DNA from: Pseudidiomarina salinarum
GTDB taxonomy: Bacteria > Pseudomonadota > Gammaproteobacteria > Enterobacterales > Alteromonadaceae
NCBI RefSeq assembly: GCF_000753715.1
Contig: NZ_JPER01000001.1
Span: forward strand, 62,001 to 126,000
Direction: 5' to 3'
Length of the DNA: 64,000 nucleotides
Shown: positions 21,524 through 32,434 of the stretch, piece by piece
Numbering within the stretch: the first letter of the stretch is position 1
How the letters are laid out: each line of letters starts with the position of its first letter
Made by a program: the position numbers and the translations under genes
The notes under the pieces: generated by a model
Database searches by the model: none
The model's input: the letters and a program-made list of their open reading frames with translations, nothing else
Told to the model about the DNA's origin: nothing

Positions 21524-23009
21524 CTCAGCGCCATTTACTGTAGTCAGCGTACCTGAGATGCGCCGGGTGCGGCGTATCCACTTTGTCGGTATCGGCGGCG
21601 CAGGCATGGGCGGTATCGCTGAAGTGCTGCTGAATCAAGGCTATGAAATTGCGGGCTCTGATATTGCCGAAAATGCCAATACCCGGCGCTTACGCAATTT
21701 TGGCGCGCACATCTTTATCGGCCACGCCGCCAGTAACGTGAAAGGCGCCGATGTGATTGTGGTTTCCTCAGCAATCGCCGCCAGTAACCCTGAGCTTATC
21801 GCGGCACAGGAAGCCTTCATCCCGCAGGTACGGCGGGCCGAGATGCTGGCTGAGCTGATGCGCTTCCGTCACGGCGTAGCAGTTGCCGGTACCCACGGCA
21901 AAACCACTACCACCTCGCTTATCGCCAGTATTTTTGCCGAAGGTGAGCTGGATCCGACCTTTGTTATCGGTGGCTTGTTGAACAGCGCGGGCACCAACGC
22001 GCGGCTGGGTACCAGTAAATACCTGATTGCCGAAGCAGATGAATCCGATGCCTCGTTTTTGCATCTGCAGCCAATGGTCTCCGTGGTGACCAACATTGAA
22101 GCCGATCATATGGACACCTATGGCGGTGACTTTAACAAGTTGCTCGATACCTACATTGAATTTTTGCATAACCTGCCGTTTTACGGTCTGGCGGTCATGT
22201 GCGTTGACGACCCGGTAGTGCGTGAACTGTTGCCACGGGTCGGCCGCCAGCTGGTGACTTATGGCTTTAGCGATGATGCGGATGTGCGTGGCAGTGATTA
22301 CCGGCAAACCGGTGGCCAGAGCCACTTTGTGGTGCACCGCCGTGATCGTCAGCCGTTGTCCGTCACGGTGAATCTGCCGGGGCGCCATAACGTGCTGAAC
22401 GCGCTGGCAGCCATTGCCGTGGCAACGGATGAAGGTCTCAATGATGCGGCAATCACCCGGGCCCTGAGCAAGTTTGGCGGTATTGGCCGGCGCTTCCAGC
22501 ATCTGGGGAGCTACCCGCTGGAGCGCGATGAGGCCCGCGGCGATGTGATGCTGGTGGATGATTATGGCCATCACCCGTCAGAAGTGGCGGCAACCATAGC
22601 CGCGGCCCGCGCTGGCTGGCCGCAACGGCGGCTGGTCATGGCATTTCAGCCACACCGGTATTCGCGCACCCGCGACCTCTATGATGATTTTGTGCAGGTG
22701 CTGGCGCAGGTGGATGTGCTGTTACTGCTGGACGTTTACAGTGCCGGTGAAGCACCGGTCAGCGGTGCTGACAGCCGTTCGCTGGCACGCTCTTTACGGA
22801 TGCGCGGGCAGGTTGAGCCTATTTATGCCGGCAGCCGCAGTGAACTTATGGCGGCGCTGGCGGATATCGTACGGCCGGGGGATTTAGTGCTGGCACAGGG
22901 CGCCGGCAATATAGGTACCCTGGCGCAGGAACTGCAACAATCGGCGCTGCAGCCGGAAGTGTTGCGCGAATTATCGGTGTCAGGATCAGTACCGGGGAAG
23001 GATCAATGA
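21510..23009 (+). CDS. murC: UDP-N-acetylmuramate:L-alanine ligase
   Basis: A 499-residue ligase that adds the first amino acid to UDP-MurNAc. It has the Rossmann-like [17 protein letters not shown] loop, the ATP loop [28 protein letters not shown], and the C-terminal [19 protein letters not shown]. Although the frame is open from 21372, the ATG at 21510 gives the family's usual N-terminus, and the earlier part lies inside murG. The stop overlaps ddl by 4 bases. Confidence 0.97.
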   Translation: MIRSNSAPFTVVSVPEMRRVRRIHFVGIGGAGMGGIAEVLLNQGYEIAGSDIAENANTRRLRNFGAHIFIGHAASNVKGADVIVVSSAIAASNPELIAAQEAFIPQVRRAEMLAELMRFRHGVAVAGTHGKTTTTSLIASIFAEGELDPTFVIGGLLNSAGTNARLGTSKYLIAEADESDASFLHLQPMVSVVTNIEADHMDTYGGDFNKLLDTYIEFLHNLPFYGLAVMCVDDPVVRELLPRVGRQLVTYGFSDDADVRGSDYRQTGGQSHFVVHRRDRQPLSVTVNLPGRHNVLNALAAIAVATDEGLNDAAITRALSKFGGIGRRFQHLGSYPLERDEARGDVMLVDDYGHHPSEVAATIAAARAGWPQRRLVMAFQPHRYSRTRDLYDDFVQVLAQVDVLLLLDVYSAGEAPVSGADSRSLARSLRMRGQVEPIYAGSRSELMAALADIVRPGDLVLAQGAGNIGTLAQELQQSALQPEVLRELSVSGSVPGKDQ

Positions 23010-23923
23010 GAGAACCAGGCAAGGTAGCGGTATTACTGGGCGGCGATTCGGCGGAACGCGAAGTATCGCTGCGCTCCGGCGCGGCTGTGTTACATGCGCT
23101 GCAGGCCCAGGGCATTAATGCCCATGGCTTCGATCCCGCACGCCAGAGCCTGACTGAGCTGGTGGCTGAACGCTTTGACCGCGCCTTTATTGTGCTGCAT
23201 GGTCGTGGCGGGGAAGACGGCGCCATGCAGGGCGCGCTGCAGTACCTCAATATTCCTTACACCGGTAGCGGCGTACTGGGCTGCGCGCTGGCGATGGACA
23301 AAGTACGGACCAAGCAGGTATGGCAGGCCGCTGGTCTGCCGGTCGCGCCCAGTGTAGTGGTGCGGCGCGGCGCAATGGCAGTTGACGCAGAGTCGTTGTT
23401 GGCGGAGCTGGGCGGCAAAGTCATGGTCAAGCCAGCTCAGGAAGGCTCAAGCATCGGCATGAGTTCAGCCAGCACCGCCGTACAGTTGCAGGCAGCGCTG
23501 GAGCTGGCGCATCAGTACGACGCCGAAGCCCTGGTCGAGAGCTGGTTAAGCGGTGCTGAATACACGGTGGCGATATTGGGGGACGAAGCCTTACCGTCCA
23601 TCCGGCTGCAGACCACCCACGAATTTTATGATTACGATGCCAAGTACCAGGCGGTTGATACCCAGTATCACTGTCCGGCCGGATTAACCCCGTTTGCGGA
23701 GCAGGCGCTGCAGCATCTGGCCCTGAGCGCGTTTCGCGCCCTCGATGGCCGGGGCTGGGGACGAATTGATGTGATGTGCGACAGCGACGGTAACTTTCGC
23801 CTGCTGGAAGCCAATATGGTGCCGGGGATGACGGCTAAAAGCCTGGTACCTATGGCGGCGCGGGCCCGCGGCATGAGCTTTGAGCAACTGGTGCTGCGAA
23901 TTCTAGAGCTCAGCGAGCTCTGA
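23006..23923 (+). CDS. ddl: D-alanine:D-alanine ligase
   Basis: A 305-residue ATP-grasp ligase making the dipeptide used by MurF. Visible are the N-terminal [45 protein letters not shown], the ATP-grasp loop [15 protein letters not shown], and the metal-binding [21 protein letters not shown] with [11 protein letters not shown]. The position between murC and ftsQ and the length fit the DdlB form. It starts with ATGA on the murC stop, and ftsQ follows directly. Confidence 0.97.
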   Translation: MREPGKVAVLLGGDSAEREVSLRSGAAVLHALQAQGINAHGFDPARQSLTELVAERFDRAFIVLHGRGGEDGAMQGALQYLNIPYTGSGVLGCALAMDKVRTKQVWQAAGLPVAPSVVVRRGAMAVDAESLLAELGGKVMVKPAQEGSSIGMSSASTAVQLQAALELAHQYDAEALVESWLSGAEYTVAILGDEALPSIRLQTTHEFYDYDAKYQAVDTQYHCPAGLTPFAEQALQHLALSAFRALDGRGWGRIDVMCDSDGNFRLLEANMVPGMTAKSLVPMAARARGMSFEQLVLRILELSEL

Positions 23924-23924
23924 T

Positions 23925-24671
23925 ATGGCCGCGGTGCGCTGGCAGTTCTGGCTGGGACTGAGTTTTTTTCTCAGTGTGCTGGTGGGCACCATAGGCGGGG
24001 GCATCTGGCTATATTACCTGGCAATGGATGCCAATGAAGTGCCGCTGCGGAAATTGGTCGTGCAGGGCGAATTGCAATATGTCAGTAGTGACGAGGTGCG
24101 GAGTGCACTGACTGATACCGAGCTGGGCAGCTTTTTCTCAGCTGATGTCGATGGCATCCGCAGCAGTATTGAAGCGTTACCCTGGGTGGATCGCGCGTCG
24201 GTACGTAAGGAATGGCCGGATATATTAAAGGTGTTTCTGGTTGAGCAACAGCCACTGGCGCACTGGAATGTACAACAGCGACCGCGGGCGCTGCTGAATG
24301 AGCAGGGCGAGGTATTTGAAGCGGATAAAGATGTGCTGACCAAACCGCTACCTTACCTGAGCGGACCGGAGCACGCAGTGGATGAAACTGTCGCGCAGTT
24401 TCATAAGGTCCAGCAACTGTTGGAGCTGAATGGCCACTGGATTAGTAGTTTGCAGTTGTCCGAGCGGTTTGCGGTGGATGTGGTACTGCAGTCGGGCATT
24501 GAATTGAGGTTGGGACGCGAGGGTTTGCTGGAGCGGGTTCAGCGTTTTATTGATTTATACCCGCAGATTGCAGCGCATCGCGACAGCCTGATCGAATATG
24601 TCGATTTACGTTATGACACCGGAGTTGCCGTCAGTTGGCGCACTGCGGCAAAACAACCAAAAGAGAGTTAA
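23925..24671 (+). CDS. ftsQ: Cell division protein FtsQ
   Basis: A 248-residue bitopic membrane protein of the FtsQLB complex. It has a short cytoplasmic N-terminus, one membrane helix (about 7-30, FWLGLSFFLSVLVGTIGGGIWLYYL), a POTRA domain beginning at VPLRKLVVQGELQYVSSDEV, and a beta domain with VDRASVRKEWPDILKVFLVEQQPLAHWN. Only one base separates it from ddl and six from ftsA. It is slightly shorter than E. coli FtsQ at both ends. Confidence 0.95.
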   Translation: MAAVRWQFWLGLSFFLSVLVGTIGGGIWLYYLAMDANEVPLRKLVVQGELQYVSSDEVRSALTDTELGSFFSADVDGIRSSIEALPWVDRASVRKEWPDILKVFLVEQQPLAHWNVQQRPRALLNEQGEVFEADKDVLTKPLPYLSGPEHAVDETVAQFHKVQQLLELNGHWISSLQLSERFAVDVVLQSGIELRLGREGLLERVQRFIDLYPQIAAHRDSLIEYVDLRYDTGVAVSWRTAAKQPKES

Positions 24672-24677
24672 CACAAG

Positions 24678-25910
24678 ATGTCAAAAGCAGCGGAACGGAA
24701 CATGGTTGTAGGCCTTGATATCGGCACCAGTAAAGTGGTGACCCTGATCGGTGAAGTCATGGCCGACAATGAAATCAGCGTGATTGGCGTTGGTGCTGCC
24801 GCGGCGCGGGGCATGGATAAAGGCGGGGTCAACGACCTGAACCTGGTGGTGCAGTCGATTCAGCGCGCCGTCGAAGAAGCCGAACTGATGGCCGATTGCC
24901 GCATTGCCTCGGTTTACCTGAACATCTCCGGGCGGCATATCTCATGTCAGAACGAGAGTGGCATGGTACCGATTAATGAAGCCGAAGTGACCCAGGACGA
25001 TGTCGACAGCGTCATCCATGCCGCCAAATCCGTTCCTATTGCGCAGGAACGCCGCATTCTGCACGTGCTGCCGCAGGAATTCGTGATTGATTCTCAGGAA
25101 AGCATAAAGAGCCCGATCGGTATGTCCGGGGTGCGCATGGAATCCAAGGTGCATATCATCACCTGTGCCAACGACATGGCCAAGAATATTGTTAAAGCCG
25201 TTGAGCGCTGTGGCCTGAGCGTCGATCGCCTGATCTTCTCGGCGCTGGCGTCAAGCTACTCGGTACTGACTGACGATGAAAAAGACTTAGGTGTGGCGCT
25301 GGTGGATATGGGCGCCGGGACTATAGATATCTGCATTTATACCCAGGGCGTGTTGCGCCATACCGCGGTGATTCCGGCGGCGGGTAATCAGGTGACCAGC
25401 GATATTGCCAAGATTTTCCGTACGCCGCTGAATCACGCTGAAGAGATTAAGACCAAATATGCCTGCGCGCTGCGCGAGCTGGTCAGCAAAGACGACAATA
25501 TCGAAGTGCCTTCAGTGGGCGGCCGGCCATCCCGTATTATGCAGCGCCATATCCTGGCCGAAGTGGTTGAGCCCCGCTACCAGGAACTGTTCGAATTGAT
25601 CCGCGATGAGATTAAACAGAGCGGGCTGGATGAGCAGATTGCCGCCGGTATTGTGATGACCGGAGGCTGTGGCCGCATGGAAGGGGCAATTGAGTTTGCC
25701 GAAGAAATTTTTCAGATGCCGGTTCGCCTTGGCGAACCTTTAGGCATGAAGGGTCTGAGCGATTATGTGCAGGATCCGACTTATGCAACAGCTGTTGGTT
25801 TGTTACGTTACGGCCAGCAGGATGTGCAAAACCGCCAGAAAGAAGCGGGCGCCGCCAACGTGATCGGGTTATGGAAGCGTGTTCACGGCTGGTTTAAAGG
25901 CGAATTTTAA
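24678..25910 (+). CDS. ftsA: Cell division actin homologue FtsA
   Basis: A 410-residue actin-fold ATPase that tethers FtsZ to the membrane. ATP-binding motifs are present (VVGLDIGTSKVVTLIGEV, VALVDMGAGTIDICIY, GIVMTGGCGRMEGAIEFAE), as is the family-specific 1C region in the middle (SVYLNISGRHISCQNESGM). The last residues (NVIGLWKRVHGWFKGEF) form the amphipathic membrane-targeting helix. It lies between ftsQ and ftsZ, with a 77-base gap before ftsZ that may hold extra regulation. Confidence 0.97.
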   Translation: MSKAAERNMVVGLDIGTSKVVTLIGEVMADNEISVIGVGAAAARGMDKGGVNDLNLVVQSIQRAVEEAELMADCRIASVYLNISGRHISCQNESGMVPINEAEVTQDDVDSVIHAAKSVPIAQERRILHVLPQEFVIDSQESIKSPIGMSGVRMESKVHIITCANDMAKNIVKAVERCGLSVDRLIFSALASSYSVLTDDEKDLGVALVDMGAGTIDICIYTQGVLRHTAVIPAAGNQVTSDIAKIFRTPLNHAEEIKTKYACALRELVSKDDNIEVPSVGGRPSRIMQRHILAEVVEPRYQELFELIRDEIKQSGLDEQIAAGIVMTGGCGRMEGAIEFAEEIFQMPVRLGEPLGMKGLSDYVQDPTYATAVGLLRYGQQDVQNRQKEAGAANVIGLWKRVHGWFKGEF

Positions 25911-25942
25911 TAACTATATAAATTAGAAAACAGTGTTTTGGG

Positions 25943-25963
25943 GTAGTACAACAAGTAGTACAA
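25943..25963. repeat. Short direct repeat in the ftsA-ftsZ gap
   Basis: GTAGTACAA occurs twice, at 25943-25951 and 25955-25963, exactly 12 bases apart. The second copy runs into TACAAT (25959-25964), which resembles a -10 hexamer 23 bases ahead of the ftsZ start; no good -35 stands in front. It could be an operator or an ftsZ promoter element, or have no role. Confidence 0.35.
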
Positions 25964-25987
25964 TAAGCAGGTAAAAGGAGAATTATA

Positions 25988-27208
25988 ATGTCAGACGTAT
26001 TTGAAGTACTCGACAATTTCGACAACGACGCCGTAATCAAGGTCGTCGGTGTTGGTGGTGGCGGCGGTAACGCCGTCAAACATATGATTAGCCAGTCGAT
26101 TGAAGGCGTGCAATTTATTGTCGCTAACACCGATGCGCAATCATTACGCGATCATGGCGCACACATTACCGTGCAGCTGGGAAGCGATGTCACCAAAGGC
26201 CTGGGTGCCGGTGCCAATCCGGAAGTCGGTCGCCAGGCAGCGGAAGAAAGCCGCGAAGAAATTAAAAAGCATCTGACCGGTGCCGATATGATCTTTATCG
26301 CCGCAGGTATGGGCGGTGGCACCGGTACCGGCGCTGCACCTGTCGTTGCTGAGATTGCCCGCGAGCTGGGTATCCTGACCGTAGCGGTAGTCACTAAGCC
26401 GTTCCCGTTTGAAGGACGTAAGCGGATGGCCGTTGCCGATGAAGGTATCGCGCAGCTGAGTCGTTTCGTCGATTCACTGATCACCATCCCGAACGAGAAG
26501 TTGCTCAAAGTTCTGGGTAAAGGCACCAGTCTGCTGGATGCGTTCGGCGCTGCCAACGACGTACTGCTGGGTGCGGTGCAGGGTATTGCCGAACTGATCA
26601 CCAAAACTGGTCTTATCAACGTCGACTTTGCTGACGTGCGCGCGGTGATGCGTGAAATGGGCACGGCGATGATGGGTACTGGTGTGGCGCGCGGTGAAGA
26701 TCGGGCCCAGGAAGCTGCAGAAATGGCTATTAACAGCCCGCTACTGGAAGATATCGACCTGTCCGGCGCCCGTGGCGTACTGGTCAATATTACTGCCGGT
26801 ATGGATCTGAGCATCGAAGAGTTCGAAATCGTCGGTAACACCGTCAAGGCCTTCGCTTCTGAAAATGCCACTGTCATCGTGGGTACCGTTATCGATACCG
26901 AAATGTCAGAAGAACTGCGGGTAACTGTAGTGGCCACCGGTATTGGTGCTGAGCGTAAGCCCGACATCTCACTGGTGAACAATGCAACCCAGAGCGCTGG
27001 TATGCGCAGCGGTAGTGGTTACTCACGCTCAGCTGGTGGTTATGAAACCGCCGCGACGGCACGTCAAATCTTCGAAGAAGAAGATGTCGATGTCAACGCT
27101 GAAGCCGAGCCGGAAGTGACCAAACCAGCGGCCAAACCGAAAGCGAGCAGCGGTAAAGACATGGACTACCTTGATATACCAGCATTTTTGCGCCGGCAGG
27201 TCGATTAA
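25988..27208 (+). CDS. ftsZ: Cell division tubulin homologue FtsZ
   Basis: A 406-residue GTPase forming the cytokinetic ring. The nucleotide-binding VVGVGGGGGNAVKHM, the tubulin signature AAGMGGGTGTGAAPVVAE, and the T7 loop with NVDFADVRAVM are all present. A variable linker (about 320-385) ends in the conserved C-terminal peptide DYLDIPAFLRRQ, which binds FtsA and other partners, here likely including ZapD encoded in this window. A strong AAGGAG ribosome site precedes the ATG, as expected for the most highly translated gene of the cluster. Confidence 0.98.
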   Translation: MSDVFEVLDNFDNDAVIKVVGVGGGGGNAVKHMISQSIEGVQFIVANTDAQSLRDHGAHITVQLGSDVTKGLGAGANPEVGRQAAEESREEIKKHLTGADMIFIAAGMGGGTGTGAAPVVAEIARELGILTVAVVTKPFPFEGRKRMAVADEGIAQLSRFVDSLITIPNEKLLKVLGKGTSLLDAFGAANDVLLGAVQGIAELITKTGLINVDFADVRAVMREMGTAMMGTGVARGEDRAQEAAEMAINSPLLEDIDLSGARGVLVNITAGMDLSIEEFEIVGNTVKAFASENATVIVGTVIDTEMSEELRVTVVATGIGAERKPDISLVNNATQSAGMRSGSGYSRSAGGYETAATARQIFEEEDVDVNAEAEPEVTKPAAKPKASSGKDMDYLDIPAFLRRQVD

Positions 27209-27250
27209 CAGGCCTGCCAGGGTAAAAATCAGGTAAACCCATGGATAAAA

Positions 27251-27279
27251 TTGCGATTTTTGCTCAATTTCGGTAAACT
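27251..27279 (+). promoter_or_regulatory. Possible lpxC promoter
   Basis: TTGCGA (27251-27256), 17 bases, then TAAACT (27274-27279), each 4 of 6 to the sigma-70 consensus, lie in the 124-base gap between ftsZ and lpxC. The leader would be about 47 bases. No terminator hairpin was found after ftsZ, so read-through transcription is also likely. Confidence 0.35.
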
Positions 27280-27332
27280 ATTGCGCGTTTTACTGGTCAG
27301 ATCAGATTAAGAAGGTTAGAAGAAGCGTAACC

Positions 27333-28247
27333 ATGATTAAACAGCGTACGATTAAACAGCCGATTGCAACCACTGGTGTGGGCCTGCATAAAGGCAATAA
27401 GGTTCAGTTGACCCTGCGTCCGGCTCCGGTAAATTCCGGGCTGGTATTTCGCCGCGTCGATTTGAGTCCTGCTGTGGATATTCCAGCCAGTGCTGAACTG
27501 GTCAAGGATACCCGCATGTGTACCTGTTTGATCAACGAAGACAATGTCCGCATTTCCACCGTCGAACACTTGCTGGCGGCGCTGGCGGCGATGGGCATTG
27601 ATAATCTGATCATTGAAGTCGACAGCCACGAAATCCCGATCATGGATGGTAGCTCGCATCCGTTTATTTACCTGCTACAGAGCGCGGGAATTCGGGAGCA
27701 ACAGGCAGCGAAAAAGTTTATCCGGATTAAGCAGCCGGTTCGGGTCGAAGAAGATGACAAATGGGCGGAGCTACTACCCCACCATGGCTTCCGCATCGAT
27801 TTTGCCATCGATTTCGACCACCCGGCGATTGCTGACACCAAGCAGGTGACCAGCATGGATTTCAGCAGCCGTAATTTTATCAAGCAGATTAGCCGGGCCC
27901 GTACCTTCGGTTTTATGAAGGATATCGAATCGCTGCGTGCCAATAACCTGGCACTGGGTGGTAGTTTCGATAACGCAGTGGTACTGGATGAATTCCGTAT
28001 CCTGAACAGCGATGGCCTGCGTTACGATGACGAATTCGTGAAGCATAAAATGCTGGATGCCGTCGGTGATCTTTATATGTGCGGTCACGCCATTCTTGGT
28101 CATCTGCGGGCGTTCAAATCAGGTCATGCACTGAATAATCAGTTGCTGCGTGCAGTACTGCAGAATCAGGAAGCCTGGGAATTCGTAACCTTCGAAGCAC
28201 CTAAGGCACCAGCGCCCATCGCTTTTGCGGCGCCGGTTCTCGCCTGA
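27333..28247 (+). CDS. lpxC: UDP-3-O-acyl-N-acetylglucosamine deacetylase
   Basis: A 304-residue zinc hydrolase for the committed step of lipid A synthesis. The zinc and catalytic residues sit in recognisable motifs: [22 protein letters not shown], the region around [20 protein letters not shown], and [32 protein letters not shown] is the standard N-terminal start. In E. coli LpxC is degraded by FtsH through its C-terminal tail; the tail here ([11 protein letters not shown]) is hydrophobic in the same way. It ends 7 bases from the convergent dciA stop. Confidence 0.97.
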   Translation: MIKQRTIKQPIATTGVGLHKGNKVQLTLRPAPVNSGLVFRRVDLSPAVDIPASAELVKDTRMCTCLINEDNVRISTVEHLLAALAAMGIDNLIIEVDSHEIPIMDGSSHPFIYLLQSAGIREQQAAKKFIRIKQPVRVEEDDKWAELLPHHGFRIDFAIDFDHPAIADTKQVTSMDFSSRNFIKQISRARTFGFMKDIESLRANNLALGGSFDNAVVLDEFRILNSDGLRYDDEFVKHKMLDAVGDLYMCGHAILGHLRAFKSGHALNNQLLRAVLQNQEAWEFVTFEAPKAPAPIAFAAPVLA

Positions 28248-28254
28248 TCAGCCG

Positions 28255-28731
28255 TTAACTATCCTCATATTTTTGCGCCAGGGCGAGCAACTGCGAACGC
28301 AGCGGCTCGTCACACAAGGCCGCTTGCTGGCGCAGTCTGCCTACCGCATCCAGTTCTTTTTCTAACGTTTCCGTAGCTGGCGCAGGGCTGACCTTCGCCG
28401 GCTTTGGTGTGGCCGGTTTGTGGGCCGGGCGGATACGGATTTCCAGGCGTTCGAGTTCTACCGTAGCTTCAGGTTGAAAATGCGTTATAATGCGCGCTTG
28501 ATAAGATTTTATCCGTTGGGCAATAGCCCCGGATGAAACCTGCAAAATGAGATGATTGGCACGAATGTTGAGCACTTCGCAGTGTTCCAGCAACGGCGAC
28601 AGCTGCAGCTTCTGAAAGCAGGACTGTAATAGCTGTTGCCAGCGACGATGTTGGTCGGTAAAGTCAGCAAAACGCTGTAACTGTTGGCCAGCTATTAATT
28701 GTTTGGTTGTGCGAGGTCGGTTACGTGCCAT
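28255..28731 (-). CDS. dciA: DciA-family (DUF721) replicative helicase loader
   Basis: A 158-residue protein of the DUF721 family. The N-terminal KH-like domain is recognisable from HCEVLNIRANHLILQVSSGAIAQRIKSY; the C-terminal half is low-complexity, rich in Lys, Ala and Pro, and ends in a helical stretch. DciA is the ancestral loader of DnaB and is found where DnaC is absent, so this organism probably loads its helicase with DciA. The frame is open to 28773, but the ATG at 28731 (MARNRPRTTKQLI) is the more likely start, leaving a 40-base divergent gap to the M23 gene. Confidence 0.88.
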   Translation of the reverse strand: MARNRPRTTKQLIAGQQLQRFADFTDQHRRWQQLLQSCFQKLQLSPLLEHCEVLNIRANHLILQVSSGAIAQRIKSYQARIITHFQPEATVELERLEIRIRPAHKPATPKPAKVSPAPATETLEKELDAVGRLRQQAALCDEPLRSQLLALAQKYEDS

Positions 28732-28771
28732 ATTGGTTTTCTGGAAAAGAAACAAAGCAACGAGAGATTGC

Positions 28772-29701
28772 ATGAGTCTATCAGTCTTCTATCGAGGCAC
28801 CAAAGTTAAATTCGGATTCCGCCTGAGTCAACGGCGCTTGCTGTCGTTGGCAGGTTTAGGCGTGTTCGTCACCCTGGCTGTGGTCAAACCCTGGGAATAC
28901 AGTGGCGTGGACCCAGAGCTGGCGCGGCAGACTATATCCAAAGAGCAGATCGCACTGGCGGCGCAGGAAGCGGCGGTGCTGGAACTCAAAGATCAGACCG
29001 AAAAGAAACTCACCGCGATGACCATTTATCTGGGCGAAATGCAGTCGCAAATGCGGCGGCTTGATGCCTTAGGGCAGCGCCTTGCCCAGGTTGCCGAGCT
29101 CGACAACGGTGAGTTTGATTTCAGCGAAGGACCAATGGCGGTAGGCGGTCCGGAAGCCGCTATCACCGATGCGCCGGAAGTGCGGGTTGAGGATCTGCTG
29201 CAGAACATTGATGGCATGCTCGGCAAACTGTCGGAGAAACAAAAACAGCTGGCGATCCTTGAGTCTGTGATGATGAGTCACCATATATCAGCTGAGAGCT
29301 TTGTTGCTGGTCGGCCGATCGAGTCGGGTTGGTTGTCTTCGCAATATGGTGTGCGTAAAGACCCGTTCAACGGTAATCCGGCGATGCACAAGGGGCTTGA
29401 TTTCGCCAGCCTCGAAGCCAACGCTGGCGTTTATGCCACCGGTGCCGGTGTCGTGACCTGGTCTGGCGAGCGTTACGGTTATGGTAAATTAATTGAGATT
29501 GACCATGGTGCCGGTCTGAAGACCCGCTATGGGCACTGTGATGAACTGCTGGTGGAAGAGGGTGATGTGGTCACCCGCGGCCAGCAGATTGCGGTGCTAG
29601 GTAATACCGGCCGCTCAACGGGGCCACATGTACATTACGAAGTACTGCGCAATAATAAGCAGATTGACCCTTATAAATATGTTTATCGGGATGCCAATTA
29701 A
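28772..29701 (+). CDS. M23-family peptidoglycan endopeptidase, membrane-anchored
   Basis: A 309-residue protein with an N-terminal membrane segment (about 22-37), a coiled-coil region (about 45-115) and a C-terminal LytM/M23 domain. Zinc-site residues are present in MHKGLDFAS (HxxxD) and GPHVHYEVL (HxH), so it should be an active endopeptidase, unlike EnvC/NlpD-type activators. The start at 28772 gives MSLSVFYRGTKVKFGFRLSQRR with a GAGA ribosome site. It occupies the place held by secM between lpxC and secA in E. coli. Confidence 0.9.
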   Translation: MSLSVFYRGTKVKFGFRLSQRRLLSLAGLGVFVTLAVVKPWEYSGVDPELARQTISKEQIALAAQEAAVLELKDQTEKKLTAMTIYLGEMQSQMRRLDALGQRLAQVAELDNGEFDFSEGPMAVGGPEAAITDAPEVRVEDLLQNIDGMLGKLSEKQKQLAILESVMMSHHISAESFVAGRPIESGWLSSQYGVRKDPFNGNPAMHKGLDFASLEANAGVYATGAGVVTWSGERYGYGKLIEIDHGAGLKTRYGHCDELLVEEGDVVTRGQQIAVLGNTGRSTGPHVHYEVLRNNKQIDPYKYVYRDAN

Positions 29702-29737
29702 GGCGTTCCGGTTGTCACTACAGGACTTATAATTCAC

Positions 29738-32434
29738 ATGTTAGGTAGTTTATTCCGCAAGGCATTTGGAAGTCGGAACGATCGTATCCTCAAAGGGATG
29801 CAAAAAGCCGTTCAACGTATCAACGCCCTCGAGCCCGAGTTTGAAGCACTCAGCGACAGCGAACTCAAACAAAAAACCGTTGAGTTTAAACAGCGGCTTG
29901 AGCAAGACGAAACCCTTGATGATTTGCTGCCGGAAGCCTTCGCCACAGTGCGCGAAGCCAGCCGCCGGGTGTTTGATATGCGGCCCTTCGATGTGCAGTT
30001 GCTCGGTGCCATGATTCTGAACGATAACCGCATCGCTGAAATGCGTACCGGTGAAGGTAAAACCCTGACCGCAACCCTGCCGGCATATCTCAATGCGCTG
30101 ACCGGTGAAGGCGTGCATATCGTCACGGTGAATGATTACCTGGCCCGCCGCGATGCGGAAACCAACCGGCCGCTGTTTGAGTTCCTTGGCATGACCGTTG
30201 CCTTTAATATTCCCGGCATGTCGGGCCAGGACAAAAAAGCCGCGTACCAGGCTGATATTACCTATGGCACCAATAACGAATTTGGTTTTGATTATCTGCG
30301 CGATAACATGGCGTTCAGTCCCAAAGATCGCGTCCAGAGTTCGCTCTACTACGCTATCGTCGATGAAGTCGACTCCATCCTGATTGATGAAGCGCGCACC
30401 CCGCTGGTTATCTCCGGCGCTGCTGAAGACAGCTCTGAACTCTATGAGAAAATGAACGCCATAGTGCCGTTGCTGCAACAGCAGGAAAAAGAAGACACGG
30501 AAGAAGAGCGCGGTGAAGGCGATTTCACTATTGATGAAAAAGCTAAGCAGCTGCATCTGACCGAGCACGGTCAGGAGCACGTGGAACAGATCCTCAAAGA
30601 GCGCGGCATGCTGAGTGAAGACGACTCACTCTACTCCGCCGGTAATATTACCCTGCTGCACCATGTAAATGCTGCCTTGCGGGCGAATCATCTGTTCCAG
30701 CGCGATGTCGATTACATCGTTAAAGACGATCAGATTGTTATCGTTGATGAACATACCGGTCGTACCATGGAAGGGCGGCGTTGGTCTGAAGGCCTGCACC
30801 AGGCGATTGAAGCCAAAGAAGGCGTGAAGATTCAGAACGAAAACCAGACGCTGGCCTCGATTACCTTCCAGAACTACTTCCGCTTGTACACCAAGCTGGC
30901 CGGTATGACAGGTACTGCTGACACCGAAGCCTTCGAGTTCAAATCGATTTATGGTCTGGAAACCGTAGTGGTTCCAACCAACCGGCCGATGATCCGTGAT
31001 GATCGTGCTGATCTGATTTTCATCACCACCGAAGAAAAATTCGATGCCATTGTGGAAGATATCGAAACCTGCCGCGAGCAGAAGCGTCCGGTGCTGGTGG
31101 GTACTATTTCCATTGAAACCTCGGAACTGCTCTCCAATCTGCTGAAAAAGCGGAAGATTCCGCATAACGTACTAAACGCCAAGTTCCATGCCAGAGAGGC
31201 AGAAATTGTCGCTAACGCCGGTATGCCAGGCGCTGTGACCATAGCCACCAACATGGCTGGTCGTGGTACCGACATCGTGTTGGGCGGTAACCTGCAGGTT
31301 GAAATTGAAAACCTTGAGGATCCGAGCCCGGAGAAGATCGAAGCGCTGAAAGCTGACTGGCAGCAACGCCATGATGCTGTGGTCGCCGCTGGTGGCTTGC
31401 ATATAATTGGTACTGAGCGCCATGAATCACGTCGTATCGATAACCAGCTGCGTGGTCGGTCCGGCCGTCAGGGTGACCCCGGTTCATCACGTTTCTACCT
31501 GTCACTTGAAGACAGCCTGATGCGTATCTTCGCTTCTGAGCGTATGGCCAGCATGATGAAACGGCTGGGTATGAAGCCGGGCGAAGCGATTGAACACCCG
31601 TGGGTAACCCGCGCCATCGAAAACGCCCAACGTAAAGTTGAAGGCCGTAACTTCGACGTGCGTAAGCAGTTGCTCGAATATGATGATGTCGCCAACGACC
31701 AGCGTAAGGTGGTTTACGAGCAACGCAATGAACTGCTCGATGAAGGCGATATTTCAGAGACGATAAAAGTGATCCGCGCCGATGTGGTTGACCAGGTGAT
31801 CAGCGAATACATTCCACCCCAGTCACTGGAAGAAATGTGGAATGTTGAAGGTCTGGAAGAACGCCTGCGGCTGGATTTCGACGCGCCGTTACCCGTTCAG
31901 CAGTGGCTGGATGAAGACGACAAGCTGCACGAAGAAACCCTGCGCGAGCGCATTCTGAAAGAGCTGGAAGAGGCCTTTAACCGCAAAGAACAACAGGTAG
32001 GCCCTGAGGTTATCCGTCAGTTTGAAAAAGCTATTATGCTGCAGAGCCTGGACTCACACTGGAAAGAACACCTGGCAGCAATGGATCATCTGCGTCAGGG
32101 TATTCATCTGCGCGGCTATGCCCAGAAAAACCCCAAGCAGGAATACAAGCGCGAAGCCTTTGAGCTATTCGCGGAGATGCTGGAAGCCCTGAAGCTGGAT
32201 GTGATCACCGTGCTGAGTAAAGTCCGGGTGCGCGCTGAAGACGATGTGGAAAAGGTAGAAGAGCAACGCCGCCAGAAAGCTGCTGCAATGCCGAAAGAGT
32301 TTAAGCACGAAGGCAGCAGCACCAGCGGTACCGACAGCCCGCAGCAGACCGATGACTTTGGCAAGGTTGGCCGCAACGACCCATGCCCTTGTGGTTCCGG
32401 GAAAAAATTCAAGCAGTGTCATGGCAAGCTCTGA
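29738..32434 (+). CDS. secA: Preprotein translocase motor ATPase SecA
   Basis: An 898-residue DEAD-type ATPase that drives secretory proteins through SecYEG. It has the Walker A region [20 protein letters not shown], Walker [17 protein letters not shown], the preprotein cross-linking domain, the second NBD motif [15 protein letters not shown], and the C-terminal zinc finger [14 protein letters not shown] that binds SecB. Length and motifs are typical. It lies 36 bases after the M23 gene, with no arrest-peptide ORF of the SecM type in that gap, and overlaps mutT by 14 bases. Confidence 0.98.
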   Translation: MLGSLFRKAFGSRNDRILKGMQKAVQRINALEPEFEALSDSELKQKTVEFKQRLEQDETLDDLLPEAFATVREASRRVFDMRPFDVQLLGAMILNDNRIAEMRTGEGKTLTATLPAYLNALTGEGVHIVTVNDYLARRDAETNRPLFEFLGMTVAFNIPGMSGQDKKAAYQADITYGTNNEFGFDYLRDNMAFSPKDRVQSSLYYAIVDEVDSILIDEARTPLVISGAAEDSSELYEKMNAIVPLLQQQEKEDTEEERGEGDFTIDEKAKQLHLTEHGQEHVEQILKERGMLSEDDSLYSAGNITLLHHVNAALRANHLFQRDVDYIVKDDQIVIVDEHTGRTMEGRRWSEGLHQAIEAKEGVKIQNENQTLASITFQNYFRLYTKLAGMTGTADTEAFEFKSIYGLETVVVPTNRPMIRDDRADLIFITTEEKFDAIVEDIETCREQKRPVLVGTISIETSELLSNLLKKRKIPHNVLNAKFHAREAEIVANAGMPGAVTIATNMAGRGTDIVLGGNLQVEIENLEDPSPEKIEALKADWQQRHDAVVAAGGLHIIGTERHESRRIDNQLRGRSGRQGDPGSSRFYLSLEDSLMRIFASERMASMMKRLGMKPGEAIEHPWVTRAIENAQRKVEGRNFDVRKQLLEYDDVANDQRKVVYEQRNELLDEGDISETIKVIRADVVDQVISEYIPPQSLEEMWNVEGLEERLRLDFDAPLPVQQWLDEDDKLHEETLRERILKELEEAFNRKEQQVGPEVIRQFEKAIMLQSLDSHWKEHLAAMDHLRQGIHLRGYAQKNPKQEYKREAFELFAEMLEALKLDVITVLSKVRVRAEDDVEKVEEQRRQKAAAMPKEFKHEGSSTSGTDSPQQTDDFGKVGRNDPCPCGSGKKFKQCHGKL

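Noticed and set aside
29728-29733. TATAAT just ahead of secA
   Set aside because: It lies 4 bases before the ATG and the only TTG-type hexamer is 10 bases upstream, far too close for a sigma-70 promoter.
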